Assembly (NCBI GenBank): GCA_019694555.1 | Contig: JAIBBS010000058.1 | Coordinates: 1 to 42,190, forward strand | Reading direction: 5' to 3' | DNA length: 42,190 nucleotides | Source: Nannocystaceae bacterium | GTDB taxonomy: Bacteria > Myxococcota_A > Polyangia > Nannocystales > Nannocystaceae | Translations under genes and position numbers: made by a program | Shown: positions 11,026 to 18,878 of the stretch, piece after piece | How positions within the stretch are numbered: the first letter of the stretch is position 1 | Layout: every line of letters begins with the position of its first letter | The notes under the pieces: generated by a model | Databases searched by the model: none | What the model saw: the letters and a program-made list of their open reading frames with translations, nothing else | What the model was told of the DNA's origin: nothing

Positions 11026-12597
11026 CTAGCGGACGAGCTCCCAACGCGCACCGCCCGGCGCGTCTTCGACGGCGACGCCCGCGCGCTTGAGCAGGTCCCG
11101 GATTGCATCCGCGCGGGCGAAGTCTTTGCTGCGGCGCGCCTCCGCGCGGGCTTCGAGCATGCGGTCGATGACTGCGCGCAGCTCGGCCAGCTGCTGCGTG
11201 CCCTCGTCCGCGGTCGCGAGGCAATCGGCGGCGAGCTCGGGATACAGCTCCGCATCCACGGTCTCGACGCCGAGCACGTGCAGATGCCGGGTCAAGCAGC
11301 GATACGCAGCCATCAGGCTCGGTGGATCGTCGATCGTCTCGAGCCCCTGCGCGAACAGCTCGCCGACGTAGTCGAACATCGCCGCGGTCGCCTGCGGGCA
11401 GCCGAGGTCCGCGTCCATCGCGGCCACGAAGCGATCGAGGAACGCGCGCGTCGCGGCCCCGAAGACCCCGTGCTCGAACGCTTCGCGCTCGCGGGGAATC
11501 GCCTGCTCGGGCGCGCGCATGCTCGCGTAGCGCGACCGCACCGGCACCGCGCGCGCCTGCGGACTCACCGCGCGCAGACGCTCCGCCAAGAGTTTGACGG
11601 CCCGCGTGATGCGCTTGAAGCCCTCGGCGCACGCATCGATGAGCTCGTCGGAGAACGCGAGCTTGGTGCGGTAGTGCGTGCTCGCGAAGAACCACCGGAT
11701 CTCGTCGTAGCGATGACGCGACAACAGATCGGGGATCCCGATGACGTTGCCCAGCGACTTCGACATCTTCACGCCGCGCAGGTCGAGGTGCTCGGGGTGC
11801 ATCCAGTAGCGCACCCACGGATGTCCGCACAGCGGCTCGGACTGAGCGACCTCGTTCTCGTGGTGGGGGAAGAGGTTGTCGACCGCGCCACCGTGCACGT
11901 CGAAGTGTCGTCCGAGCATCGCGGTCGCCATCGCGGAGCACTCGATGTGCCAGCCCGGACGCCCCTGCGGCCACGCGGCCTCGCCGGTGTTCCACGTCGG
12001 CTGCTCCGGTGTGCTCGGCTTCCACAGCGTGAAGTCGGCCGGGTGACGCTTGCGATCGAGATCCTCACCGACGCGACCGCTCGCGCCGGCCTGCTGACCA
12101 TCGAGCGTGTTGCCCGACAGCTCGCCGTAGCGCGGGAAGCTCTGCACGTCGTAGAAGACCTCGCCGTCGACGACGTAGGCGTGGCCCGACGCGAGCAGCT
12201 GCCGCACCATGTCGATCTGCGCATCGACGAAGTCGGTCGCGCGCGTGTACGCGGCGTAGTCCTTGATGCGCAGTGCCCGGCAGTCGCGCCGGAACGTCGC
12301 GATGACCGACTCGGCGACCTCGAGCCAGCCGCCGGGTGCGCCCGCGTCGGCGCCATCGGCGGCCTTGGCGATGATGCGGTCGTCGATGTCGGTGTAGTTG
12401 ATGACGCTCAGCACGTGCTGGCCGCGGTACTCCAGGTAGCGACGGAACACGTCCCAGAAGCAGTAGGTGCGGGCGTGGCCGATGTGCATCGCGGAATACA
12501 CGGTCAGTCCACACGTATAGATGCGCACCACGTGCGGGTCCGCGGGCACGAACGCTTCGAGACGACGGGTTCGGGTGTTGAAGACTTGCAGGGCCAC
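11026..12597 (-). CDS. cysS: Cysteine-tRNA ligase
   Basis: 523 residues. It charges tRNA-Cys with cysteine. The N-terminus ALQVFNTRTRRLEAF is typical. The first zinc ligand Cys29 is in YTCGLTVY, the HIGH motif is H38-H41 (MHIGHART) and KMSKS is at 277-281. WHIECSAM and HHENE supply the other zinc ligands. The C-terminal anticodon-binding region ends DFARADAIRDLLKRAGVAVEDAPGGARWEL, as usual. GTG 12597 is chosen because it gives the usual family N-terminus; an upstream GTG at 12651 would add an 18-residue Ala/Gly/Arg stretch with no family support. It diverges from a Ser/Thr kinase gene across 65 bases. The only clearly essential translation gene in the window. Confidence 0.97.
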   Translation of the reverse strand: MALQVFNTRTRRLEAFVPADPHVVRIYTCGLTVYSAMHIGHARTYCFWDVFRRYLEYRGQHVLSVINYTDIDDRIIAKAADGADAGAPGGWLEVAESVIATFRRDCRALRIKDYAAYTRATDFVDAQIDMVRQLLASGHAYVVDGEVFYDVQSFPRYGELSGNTLDGQQAGASGRVGEDLDRKRHPADFTLWKPSTPEQPTWNTGEAAWPQGRPGWHIECSAMATAMLGRHFDVHGGAVDNLFPHHENEVAQSEPLCGHPWVRYWMHPEHLDLRGVKMSKSLGNVIGIPDLLSRHRYDEIRWFFASTHYRTKLAFSDELIDACAEGFKRITRAVKLLAERLRAVSPQARAVPVRSRYASMRAPEQAIPREREAFEHGVFGAATRAFLDRFVAAMDADLGCPQATAAMFDYVGELFAQGLETIDDPPSLMAAYRCLTRHLHVLGVETVDAELYPELAADCLATADEGTQQLAELRAVIDRMLEARAEARRSKDFARADAIRDLLKRAGVAVEDAPGGARWELVR

Positions 12598-12616
12598 GAC
12601 GCGTGCTTCCCGGACA

Positions 12617-12633
12617 CCGGCCGCGACGGCCGG
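12617..12633. promoter_or_regulatory. Perfect inverted repeat in the cysS/kinase divergent region
   Basis: CCGGCCG, three bases CGA, CGGCCGG. The 7-bp arms are perfect. It lies 20 bases upstream of the cysS start and just upstream of a TACACT hexamer for the kinase gene. It could be an operator for either gene or a hairpin in the cysS leader; nothing in it resembles a T-box. Confidence 0.35.
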
Positions 12634-12646
12634 CTGGCCCCCCTGA

Positions 12647-12652
12647 TACACT
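12647..12652 (+). promoter_or_regulatory. TACACT hexamer 10 bases before the kinase start
   Basis: TACACT (after TGA, so near an extended -10) is followed by 10 bases, including six T, and then ATG 12663. This would give a leaderless or very short-leader mRNA. No -35 match is clear. Confidence 0.4.
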
Positions 12653-12662
12653 GTTTTTTGGC

Positions 12663-15119
12663 ATGGCGTCGACCCCTCGACTCGCGATCGGGACCGTCTT
12701 CGCGGACGACTACCGCATCGTGGGCCCGCTGGCCGAAGGCGGGATGGGCTCGGTCTACCGCGCCGAGCAGCTGAGCACGCACAAGCCCAGGGCGGTCAAG
12801 GTCGTGCACGGTCGACTGCTCGACGACGAACGCAGTCGGGCGCGATTCGTGCGCGAGGCCACGGTCGCGGCCTCGATCGCGAGCGAGCACGTGGTCGAGG
12901 TCATCGCCGCGGGCATCGATCGCGCGACCGAGCTGCCGTACCTGGTGATGGAGCTGCTCGATGGCGGCGACCTCGCGGCGGTGGTCAAGCACCGCGGGCG
13001 TCTGTCGGTGCCCGAGCTCGGCGGCATGATGCGGCAGCTGTGCCACGGACTCGCGGCCGCGCACGCGGCCAAGGTCATCCACCGCGACCTCAAGCCCGAG
13101 AACATCTTCGTCGCGTATCCGCGCCACGCCGGCACCGCGTTCACGGTCAAGATCCTCGATTTTGGCATCGCCAAGGTCGCGCAGGAATCGAAGACGGTCG
13201 CGACGCTCACCGGCACGGTCGGCTCGCCGCTGTGGATGTCGCCGGAGCAGATCAACAACGACGCGCTGGGTCCGACCACCGACGTGTGGTCGCTGGGACT
13301 GCTCGCGTTCTGGGCGCTGACCGGTCACTCGTACTGGCGCACCGCCCGGGCCGAGCGCCTCACGGTGCAGGCACTGTTCGCCGAGCAGCTGTTCCGCGAG
13401 CTCGAGCCCGCATCGGTGCGCGCGAGAGAGTTCGGCATGGACTCCGCGATCCCACCGGGCTTCGACGATTGGTTCGCGCACTGCGTCACGCGCAGCGCCG
13501 CCGATCGCTTCGCCGACGCATCCGCCGCATGGGTCGCGTTCGAGCAATCGGTGGATCCCGGCATGCGCGGCGACGTGTCGCTGCTGCCGCCGCGCGGTGA
13601 GATCTGGGAGTCGACCAGCTCGCGGCTGAGCGTCGTCGAGTCGACCGTGTCCGAGGCCGCTTCGTCCGACTCGGTGGGAGTCGCGACCGGACTCGGCACG
13701 ACCTTCGGCGGATCACCCACGATCGCGAGCACCAACGCGCAGCTGCCGACGCCGGCTGCGGCGCCCGCCGATGCCACCGGTGCGATGCCGTCGCGACCGC
13801 GCACCCACGCGCCGCGGTGGCCGTGGGTGTTCGCACCGGTGGCGGCGATCGGCGTCAGCGGCGGCGTGTGGTACGCGCTGCGGCCGGGCCCCGGGCCCGA
13901 TCCGCACGATGTCCGCAGCACCCGCGTCGACGTGCCGCCCACGCCCGTCGAAGCCGGCGACACCGGTGGCGTGCAGCCGCAGCCACCGCACGATCCCACC
14001 GAGGCGACACCACCCGCGTCGACCACCGCGGGCATCAAGGAGCCGCCGCCCGAGCTGGAGCAGCTGCCGCCGCCGACGCCCGACGAGCCCATCGCGCTCG
14101 AGCCGGTGCGCCCGCTGCCGACGCAGCTGAGCTTCAGCGCCGCGGCGCTGCGCTTCGGCGGCTGGAGCAGCGACGGCGCGCGCTTCGTGATCGACGCGAC
14201 CTACCCCGATCGCAGCGGCGGCGACGGTCCGCGCAACCTGCTGCACCTGCTGCAGGTCCACGACGCGCTCTCGAGCGCAATGCTCGAGTCGTACGTGATC
14301 GAACGCGACGCGGCACCGGAGGTCCCCGAGCGCGATCGCATCGCTCGCGCCGCGGCCGAGGCCGAGCCCTACGACGAGTGGGAGCCGGCCCGCCGCGCGC
14401 TGCAGCTGCGCGGGCTCGATCCGCTCGGCAAGGCCCCGCGCGTCGAGGTGAAGCTCGAGGCAGCGATCGACGCATCGCCGGCCACGGGTCGCGCGAGCGT
14501 CGAGAACACGCCGACGGGCCTGCACTACCACCTCGAGCTCACCAGCGCACCGGCGGCCGACGAGCCGCCGCCGCACCTGGTCGTGCACTGGGTCGAGGGC
14601 AACACGCGCTGGGAGATGCTCGACGTGACCTTGTCGCTCACGCAGCAGGCGCTGTGGGACGCGCGGGCCGCAGACGCGACGCCGACGCTCGACGGCACCG
14701 TGAGCATGTTCTGGTCGCCCCAGGGTACGCGCGTGGTGTTCGTGATCGAGGGCAAGGCCGGCGGCGTCACCGATGCCGCCGCGCTGGGCGACGCTCGCTG
14801 GTTCTTGCGGGCCGCCGGTCCGCAGATCCGCCTCGTCGACGGCGGCGCCGGCCAACGCAAGCTCCGGCGCGCCGCGTGGGCGCTCGAACGCGCGGGCCTG
14901 CCGGTCGCCGCCGCGGATCTCGACCACGAGAACGTCGAGAGCTCGCGGATCTACGTCCGCGTGCGCGACCAACTCGCAGCCGAGCTGGTCGAGCGCATCG
15001 CCCGTGGGCTCGCGCACGACGTGCCCAGTGCCCTGCTCAGCCGCGGCGGGTGGGCCCAGGCGGTGGTGGTCCTGGGGGCCGACTACGGCCTGTTGGCACC
15101 CGCCGGCGAGACGCCCTGA
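12663..15119 (+). CDS. Membrane Ser/Thr protein kinase with LytR_C-like extracytoplasmic domain
   Basis: 818 residues. The kinase domain spans about 17-300, with glycine loop AEGGMGSVY, Lys46, catalytic HRDLKPEN (140-147), DFG at 166-168 and GSPLWMSPEQ, so it looks active. A long Ser/Thr/Pro-rich stretch precedes one membrane segment at about 383-405 (WVFAPVAAIGVSGGVWYAL). A Pro-rich linker follows, then an outer region of about 380 residues I do not recognise. The last 80 or so (about 730-810: RAAWALERAGLPVAA, IYVRVRDQLAAELVERIARGL, AVVVLGADYG) resemble the LytR_C domain found at the end of cell-wall LCP proteins; this is by pattern only. It diverges from cysS and is followed 155 bases later by a lipoprotein gene. 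Confidence 0.92.
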   Translation: MASTPRLAIGTVFADDYRIVGPLAEGGMGSVYRAEQLSTHKPRAVKVVHGRLLDDERSRARFVREATVAASIASEHVVEVIAAGIDRATELPYLVMELLDGGDLAAVVKHRGRLSVPELGGMMRQLCHGLAAAHAAKVIHRDLKPENIFVAYPRHAGTAFTVKILDFGIAKVAQESKTVATLTGTVGSPLWMSPEQINNDALGPTTDVWSLGLLAFWALTGHSYWRTARAERLTVQALFAEQLFRELEPASVRAREFGMDSAIPPGFDDWFAHCVTRSAADRFADASAAWVAFEQSVDPGMRGDVSLLPPRGEIWESTSSRLSVVESTVSEAASSDSVGVATGLGTTFGGSPTIASTNAQLPTPAAAPADATGAMPSRPRTHAPRWPWVFAPVAAIGVSGGVWYALRPGPGPDPHDVRSTRVDVPPTPVEAGDTGGVQPQPPHDPTEATPPASTTAGIKEPPPELEQLPPPTPDEPIALEPVRPLPTQLSFSAAALRFGGWSSDGARFVIDATYPDRSGGDGPRNLLHLLQVHDALSSAMLESYVIERDAAPEVPERDRIARAAAEAEPYDEWEPARRALQLRGLDPLGKAPRVEVKLEAAIDASPATGRASVENTPTGLHYHLELTSAPAADEPPPHLVVHWVEGNTRWEMLDVTLSLTQQALWDARAADATPTLDGTVSMFWSPQGTRVVFVIEGKAGGVTDAAALGDARWFLRAAGPQIRLVDGGAGQRKLRRAAWALERAGLPVAAADLDHENVESSRIYVRVRDQLAAELVERIARGLAHDVPSALLSRGGWAQAVVVLGADYGLLAPAGETP

Positions 15120-15274
15120 TCGAACGCGCCCGGCGGGGGTCTAACGTCGCGGAGCCCTGCCCCGGGGCCCCGCCGGACCCGCCGCGCGGCGGCCGAACGC
15201 CCCGCGCGCGGCCGCGCATGCACCTGCGCAACCCGCCTCCCCACCCGCCGTCTTCTCTGCCAAGTTCAGGGCCC

Positions 15275-16849
15275 ATGTCCGCCACCCGTCCCGCGCATTC
15301 GATCCGTCGTGCCACCGCCGTCATCGCGTCGGTGTTGGCTCTCTCCGCTTGCGACAAGGGCTCGAGCAGCGACGCCGACGCGAAGGCTGCCGCCGAGAAG
15401 ACTGCCGCAGAAGAAGAAGCCAAGAAGAAGGCCGCCGAGGAAGAGGCCAAGAAGAAGGCTGCGACGGAGGAGGAGGCCAAGAAGAAGGCTGCCGCCGAGG
15501 AGGAGGCCAAGAAGAAGGCCGCCGCCGAGGAGGAGGCCAAGAAGAAGGCCGCGGAGGAAGAGGCCAAGAAGAAGGCCGAGGAAGAGGCCAAGAAGCCGGT
15601 GCTGCTGTCGGACATCCAGATCAAGAACGTCGGCAGCATGTTCTCCGGCAGCGCCGGCGCGATGCAGGTCAACGCGAAGATCAAGTTCAACGAGCAGCTG
15701 AACTCCGGCACGTTCGTGCACATCAAGTCGCTGTGCAAGCGCGACACCCGACTGGTCGCCGACGTCGCGTGGGCCAACCTCACGACCTTCGACAAGCAGA
15801 TGCACCAGTACGCGGCGGGCGAGTCCGCCGAGCTGACCGGCCAGGTCTACACCCAGGGTGCCGAGACCGCGATGACGCCGTGCCAGTTCGAGTTCCGCCT
15901 CGGCTCGGGCGGTGGCGGCGTGTCGGTGCCGCTGGCGACCGCGTGCTTCGACGGCGCGGTGAAGACCGGCCCGTGCGAGCCGCCGGTGGCGGCCGCGGCG
16001 ATGTCGGGCGCGACGCTGCCGATGGAGGTCGCGGACATCAGCATCAAGCCCACCACCGCGTACGGCGGGACCCAGGGCCTGCAGCTGGGCGAGACGCTGC
16101 AGTTCAACGAGGCCATCGACGACAGCTCGCGCATCACCATCAAGACCGCGTGCACGGTCGGCACGCAGAAGCTCGTCGACGTGCAGTTCGTGCCGATGTT
16201 CGCTGGCCCGTTCAAGTACGAGTCGGGCGAGTCGGTGCTGCGCACCAGCACGCACTTCTGGTCGCAGGGCTTCGCGTTCACCGATCCGCTCGCGCTGTGC
16301 GACGTGACCTACGGCCTGTGGAAGCAGAAGGCCGGCACGTGGGGTGAGTTCGAGCAGACCGTGCTCAAGCGCGTGTGCTGGCGCGATGCCAAGGTCAACG
16401 AGAACGCGTGCGATCCCGCGGCCACCGTCACCGGCACGCCGGCCCTGCTGGCCGCCGGCTCGGTCGCGGTCGACGGCGTGAAGGTCGAGCTGGCCGCACC
16501 CTTCGGCGGCGGCGCGACCACCTTCAACGCGAAGATCCAGGCCGACGTGACCGTCAAGTCGCCGCTCGACCAGCAGTCGGGCATCGACGCGCACGTGACC
16601 TGCAAGGTCGGCAGCGCCGACCGGGTCGAGAAGACCTGGGTGATGGGCGTCGATCTCTACTATCTCGATCCCGGCGAGACCACGCGCATCACCGGCACCG
16701 CGTTCACCAGCGAGCCGCTGGCGTCCAAGCCCAAGAGCTGCGAGGTGCTGTTCACCGGTGGCAAGCGCTTCGCCGGCCCCGGCGACGCGACGGTCGAGCT
16801 CGGTCGCTGGTGCCTGAAGAAGGACAAGCTCAAGGCCGGCAAGTGCTGA
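15275..16849 (+). CDS. Lipoprotein with charged coiled-coil stalk and three four-cysteine domains
   Basis: 524 residues. The signal ends LALSAC with Cys26 as the lipidated residue. A low-complexity stalk of AAEEEAKKK-type units covers about 46-107 and should form a long charged helix. Three repeats of one domain follow, at about 109-234, 249-379 and 391-524. Each has four cysteines in the same order: 154, 203, 224, 234; then 293, 342, 368, 379; then 443, 489, 513, 524. Shared words are NAKI.F, an xGExxxLTG-like turn and C(Q/E/D)(F/V). Probably beta domains with two disulfides each, held away from the membrane by the stalk. I do not recognise the domain. ATG 15275 is the start; a TAACGT hexamer lies about 130 bases upstream. 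Confidence 0.88.
   Translation: MSATRPAHSIRRATAVIASVLALSACDKGSSSDADAKAAAEKTAAEEEAKKKAAEEEAKKKAATEEEAKKKAAAEEEAKKKAAAEEEAKKKAAEEEAKKKAEEEAKKPVLLSDIQIKNVGSMFSGSAGAMQVNAKIKFNEQLNSGTFVHIKSLCKRDTRLVADVAWANLTTFDKQMHQYAAGESAELTGQVYTQGAETAMTPCQFEFRLGSGGGGVSVPLATACFDGAVKTGPCEPPVAAAAMSGATLPMEVADISIKPTTAYGGTQGLQLGETLQFNEAIDDSSRITIKTACTVGTQKLVDVQFVPMFAGPFKYESGESVLRTSTHFWSQGFAFTDPLALCDVTYGLWKQKAGTWGEFEQTVLKRVCWRDAKVNENACDPAATVTGTPALLAAGSVAVDGVKVELAAPFGGGATTFNAKIQADVTVKSPLDQQSGIDAHVTCKVGSADRVEKTWVMGVDLYYLDPGETTRITGTAFTSEPLASKPKSCEVLFTGGKRFAGPGDATVELGRWCLKKDKLKAGKC
15410..15595 (+). repeat. In-frame low-complexity repeat coding the Glu/Lys/Ala stalk
   Basis: Degenerate units close to GAGGAGGCCAAGAAGAAG(G)CCGCC, about 27-30 bases long, repeated some six times. 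They encode AAEEEAKKK-type units. The purine-rich strand contrasts sharply with the GC-rich surroundings, and such arrays can change in copy number. Confidence 0.9.
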
Positions 16850-16858
16850 GTTGGGGAT

Positions 16859-16875
16859 GAGACGCGTCGCGTCTC
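16859..16875. terminator. Perfect inverted repeat between convergent genes, candidate terminator
   Basis: GAGACGC, loop GTC, GCGTCTC. The 7-bp stem lies 10 bases after the stop of the stalked lipoprotein and 58 bases past the stop of the converging gene. No T-tract follows on either strand. Confidence 0.4.
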
Positions 16876-16933
16876 GTCCACGACTCGGGGCGAGGCGCGA
16901 AGCGATCCCATTGCCTGGTCGTTGGGGCCCGCG

Positions 16934-17791
16934 TCAGTGCAGCACTGGCGCGATCGCATACGCCAGGGCCATCAGCGCGACGATCGCGATCGCGATCGCG
17001 CGGCCCGAGGGCAGTGGCGTGGCCTCGCGCGGTCGCGGTCCCGAGGCCGCGGCCGTCCACGGTGCCTCGTTGGCCGCGCGCTCGTAGGTCAGCGCGGCGT
17101 CGCTGATCGCCTCGGGCAGATCGTCGGCGGTGTCGCGCTGCGAGTCGACCGTCTCGGCGCCGCGCCGCGGTCGTCCCGGGATCCGCACGTGCGGCGGGAT
17201 CGGGCCGACCTCGTCGCGCCACCACGGGCGCGGATCGTGCTCGGCGTGATCGTGGCCCGCGACGTGGACCGGTCGCAGCGCCAGCGCGGGCTCGTCGCGG
17301 ACGTCGAACGCAGGCCGGGTCTCACCACCGAGCTGGCCGAACGTGCCGCTGTCGCGCATGCCGTCGACGCCGGTGGGTCCGGCGTGCCGCACCGTCCGCG
17401 CCAACGCAGCCGCGGCCATGCGCACGGTACCGAGCCAGCGCGTGCCCCGTCGTGGCTCGAGCTCGACCACCAGCAAGCGATGCGTCGCAGCGCGTCGACC
17501 GGCGAAGCACGCGACCGCGGCGCGGGCACGATCGGCGTCGAGGGTCTCGGTGCGACAGAGCACGAACAGCGTCGGCTGCTCGGCCAGCGCGATGGCTTCG
17601 CGCAACGGCTCGACGTCGCGATCGACCCCGAGCAGCACCTCGACCGCCGCGCGATCGAGCACCGCGTGGGCCTGGTGCAGCGTCGCGGCGTCGGCCTCGG
17701 CGCCGAGCAACACGATCGGTGTGCGCTCGCCGTCGTCGACGACCCGCAGCGGCGTCCGGCCGCCGAGGCCTGCTGGCTCCGTGAGCGACAT
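16934..17791 (-). CDS. Tail-anchored hypothetical protein
   Basis: 285 residues. There is no signal peptide; a single hydrophobic segment (IAIAIVALMALAYAIAPVL) sits at the very C-terminus, about 265-284, so the bulk should face the cytoplasm. The N-terminal 120 residues look like an alpha/beta fold: PIVLLGAEADAATLHQAHAVLD, VEVLLGVDRDVEPLREAIALAEQPTLFVLCR and HRLLVVELEP alternate strand and helix. A disordered, His/Asp/Pro-rich linker of about 100 residues joins it to the anchor. It diverges from the FHA membrane protein across 153 bases that hold two inverted repeats, and both products would be anchored with cytoplasmic domains, so they may work together. Family not recognised. Confidence 0.75.
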   Translation of the reverse strand: MSLTEPAGLGGRTPLRVVDDGERTPIVLLGAEADAATLHQAHAVLDRAAVEVLLGVDRDVEPLREAIALAEQPTLFVLCRTETLDADRARAAVACFAGRRAATHRLLVVELEPRRGTRWLGTVRMAAAALARTVRHAGPTGVDGMRDSGTFGQLGGETRPAFDVRDEPALALRPVHVAGHDHAEHDPRPWWRDEVGPIPPHVRIPGRPRRGAETVDSQRDTADDLPEAISDAALTYERAANEAPWTAAASGPRPREATPLPSGRAIAIAIVALMALAYAIAPVLH

Positions 17792-17832
17792 TTCCGATCG
17801 ATCCCATCGCCGGGTTCACGCGCCGCTTGACC

Positions 17833-17878
17833 GCGCGCGGCCACCTCGCCGGCCGCGCGCACCGCAGTGGTCCTGCGG
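17833..17878. promoter_or_regulatory. Two perfect inverted repeats in a divergent promoter region
   Basis: First: GCGCGCGGCC (17833-17842) and GGCCGCGCGC (17851-17860), 10-bp arms around 8 bases. Second: CCGCAG (17862-17867) and CTGCGG (17873-17878), 6-bp arms around 5 bases. They lie side by side between the divergent starts at 17791 and 17945, so regulator binding is a fair guess. GC-rich DNA raises the chance of accidental repeats. Confidence 0.4.
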
Positions 17879-17926
17879 CGCGCGCGGCGAGGCGTCCCGT
17901 CGCGTGCCGCATCCGCCGGACACTGC

Positions 17927-17932
17927 TAGTCT
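17927..17932 (+). promoter_or_regulatory. TAGTCT hexamer 12 bases before the FHA gene start
   Basis: TGC TAGTCT has the extended -10 TGn and is followed by 12 bases and GTG 17945. It belongs to the TAnnnT set in this window. Confidence 0.35.
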
Positions 17933-17944
17933 CGCGCAGCCGTC

Positions 17945-18868
17945 GTGCCGACCGTCGTCCCGCGTCCCATCCTGCGGATCCGCTCGCCCGTGATCGGTCG
18001 CGGCGAGCAGGTGCTCGAGCTCGGCACCAACCCGATCGCGATCGGCCGCGCCGAGGACTGCGACGTGGTCCTGCTGGAACAGTCGGCCTCGCGGCTGCAC
18101 GCGCGGCTCGTGCCCGAGGCCGGCGGCTGGGTGCTCGTCGACGAGGGCAGCCAGGGCGGCGTGTTCTTCGGCGCCGAGCGGACCTCGCTGCGACGGCTCC
18201 GCGACGGCGACGAGTTCCGCATCGGCGAGACCACGTTCCAGTTCGTCGAGCGGCCCGGCTCGCAGCCGACCTTGCTGGGGGAGCGCGTGCCCGGCCCGAG
18301 CGCGGCGCCGCGCGAGGATCACGAGCGCTCGCTGGGCACCGCGCCGACGATCGCGTCGGGCACGTTCCCGCGGCCCGACGCGGCCGAGCCCGCACCGCGA
18401 CCGAACCCGCCGCGTCCGCTCGAACCGCCGCGCGCGGCCGTGGTCGAGCCGCCGCGCGCGGCCGTGGTCGAGCCGCCGCGTGCGGCCGTGGTCGAGCCGC
18501 CGCGCGCGGCCGCGCAGGCGGCTGCGCAGGCGCCCACGCGGGCGATCGCCCCACCCGCGTCCGCGCCGTCGTTCGTCGACTTCGGCCCCGTGGGCAACCC
18601 CACCGGCGCGCCGCCGGTGGGCTCGGCGCCGTCGTTCGTCGACTTCGGGCCGGTCGGCCGCCCCGACCCGCGGGCCGCGGACAGCAGCGCGTTCGACGGC
18701 CAGCTCGCAGCCGATCCCTCGCGCATCGATCGCGTGGAGTCTCATCGGGTAGGCTCGCGGTGGGGCACGTGGATCATCGTGTGCCTCCTGTTCGTGGGCC
18801 TGTCGCTCGCCGTGCTCGCGCTGGCGTTCGACATCCAGATCTCCGATCTGCTCAGCGTGTTCGAGTGA
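17945..18868 (+). CDS. Membrane-anchored FHA-domain protein
   Basis: 307 residues. The FHA domain covers about 24-101: IGRAEDCDVVL with the conserved Gly-Arg at 34-35, SASRLHARL, then WVLVDEGSQGGVFFG. The NGT turn of typical FHA domains is replaced by QGGV, so phosphothreonine binding may be altered. A Pro/Ala-rich linker of about 150 residues contains EPPRAAVV repeated (160-189) and the phrase SAPSFVDFGPVG twice (about 206-217 and 227-238), which may be short binding motifs. One membrane segment lies near the end at about 275-294. The FHA domain should be cytoplasmic. GTG 17945 is the only sensible start. The next gene begins 10 bases after the stop, so they are one operon. Confidence 0.88.
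   Translation: MPTVVPRPILRIRSPVIGRGEQVLELGTNPIAIGRAEDCDVVLLEQSASRLHARLVPEAGGWVLVDEGSQGGVFFGAERTSLRRLRDGDEFRIGETTFQFVERPGSQPTLLGERVPGPSAAPREDHERSLGTAPTIASGTFPRPDAAEPAPRPNPPRPLEPPRAAVVEPPRAAVVEPPRAAVVEPPRAAAQAAAQAPTRAIAPPASAPSFVDFGPVGNPTGAPPVGSAPSFVDFGPVGRPDPRAADSSAFDGQLAADPSRIDRVESHRVGSRWGTWIIVCLLFVGLSLAVLALAFDIQISDLLSVFE
18422..18511 (+). repeat. 24-bp tandem repeat coding EPPRAAVV
   Basis: Three full units and a partial fourth, nearly identical in DNA (one C-to-T change in the third). The low divergence suggests recent expansion or ongoing slippage. Confidence 0.9.
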
Positions 18869-18878
18869 AGACCGACCG

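Noticed and set aside
12598..12651. Longer cysS start at GTG 12651
   Set aside because: It would add 18 residues unlike any CysRS N-terminus and use most of the divergent promoter region.
15410..15595. Purine-rich repeat considered as a non-coding satellite or CRISPR-like array
   Set aside because: Units are in frame inside a convincing lipoprotein gene, with no spacers of constant size.
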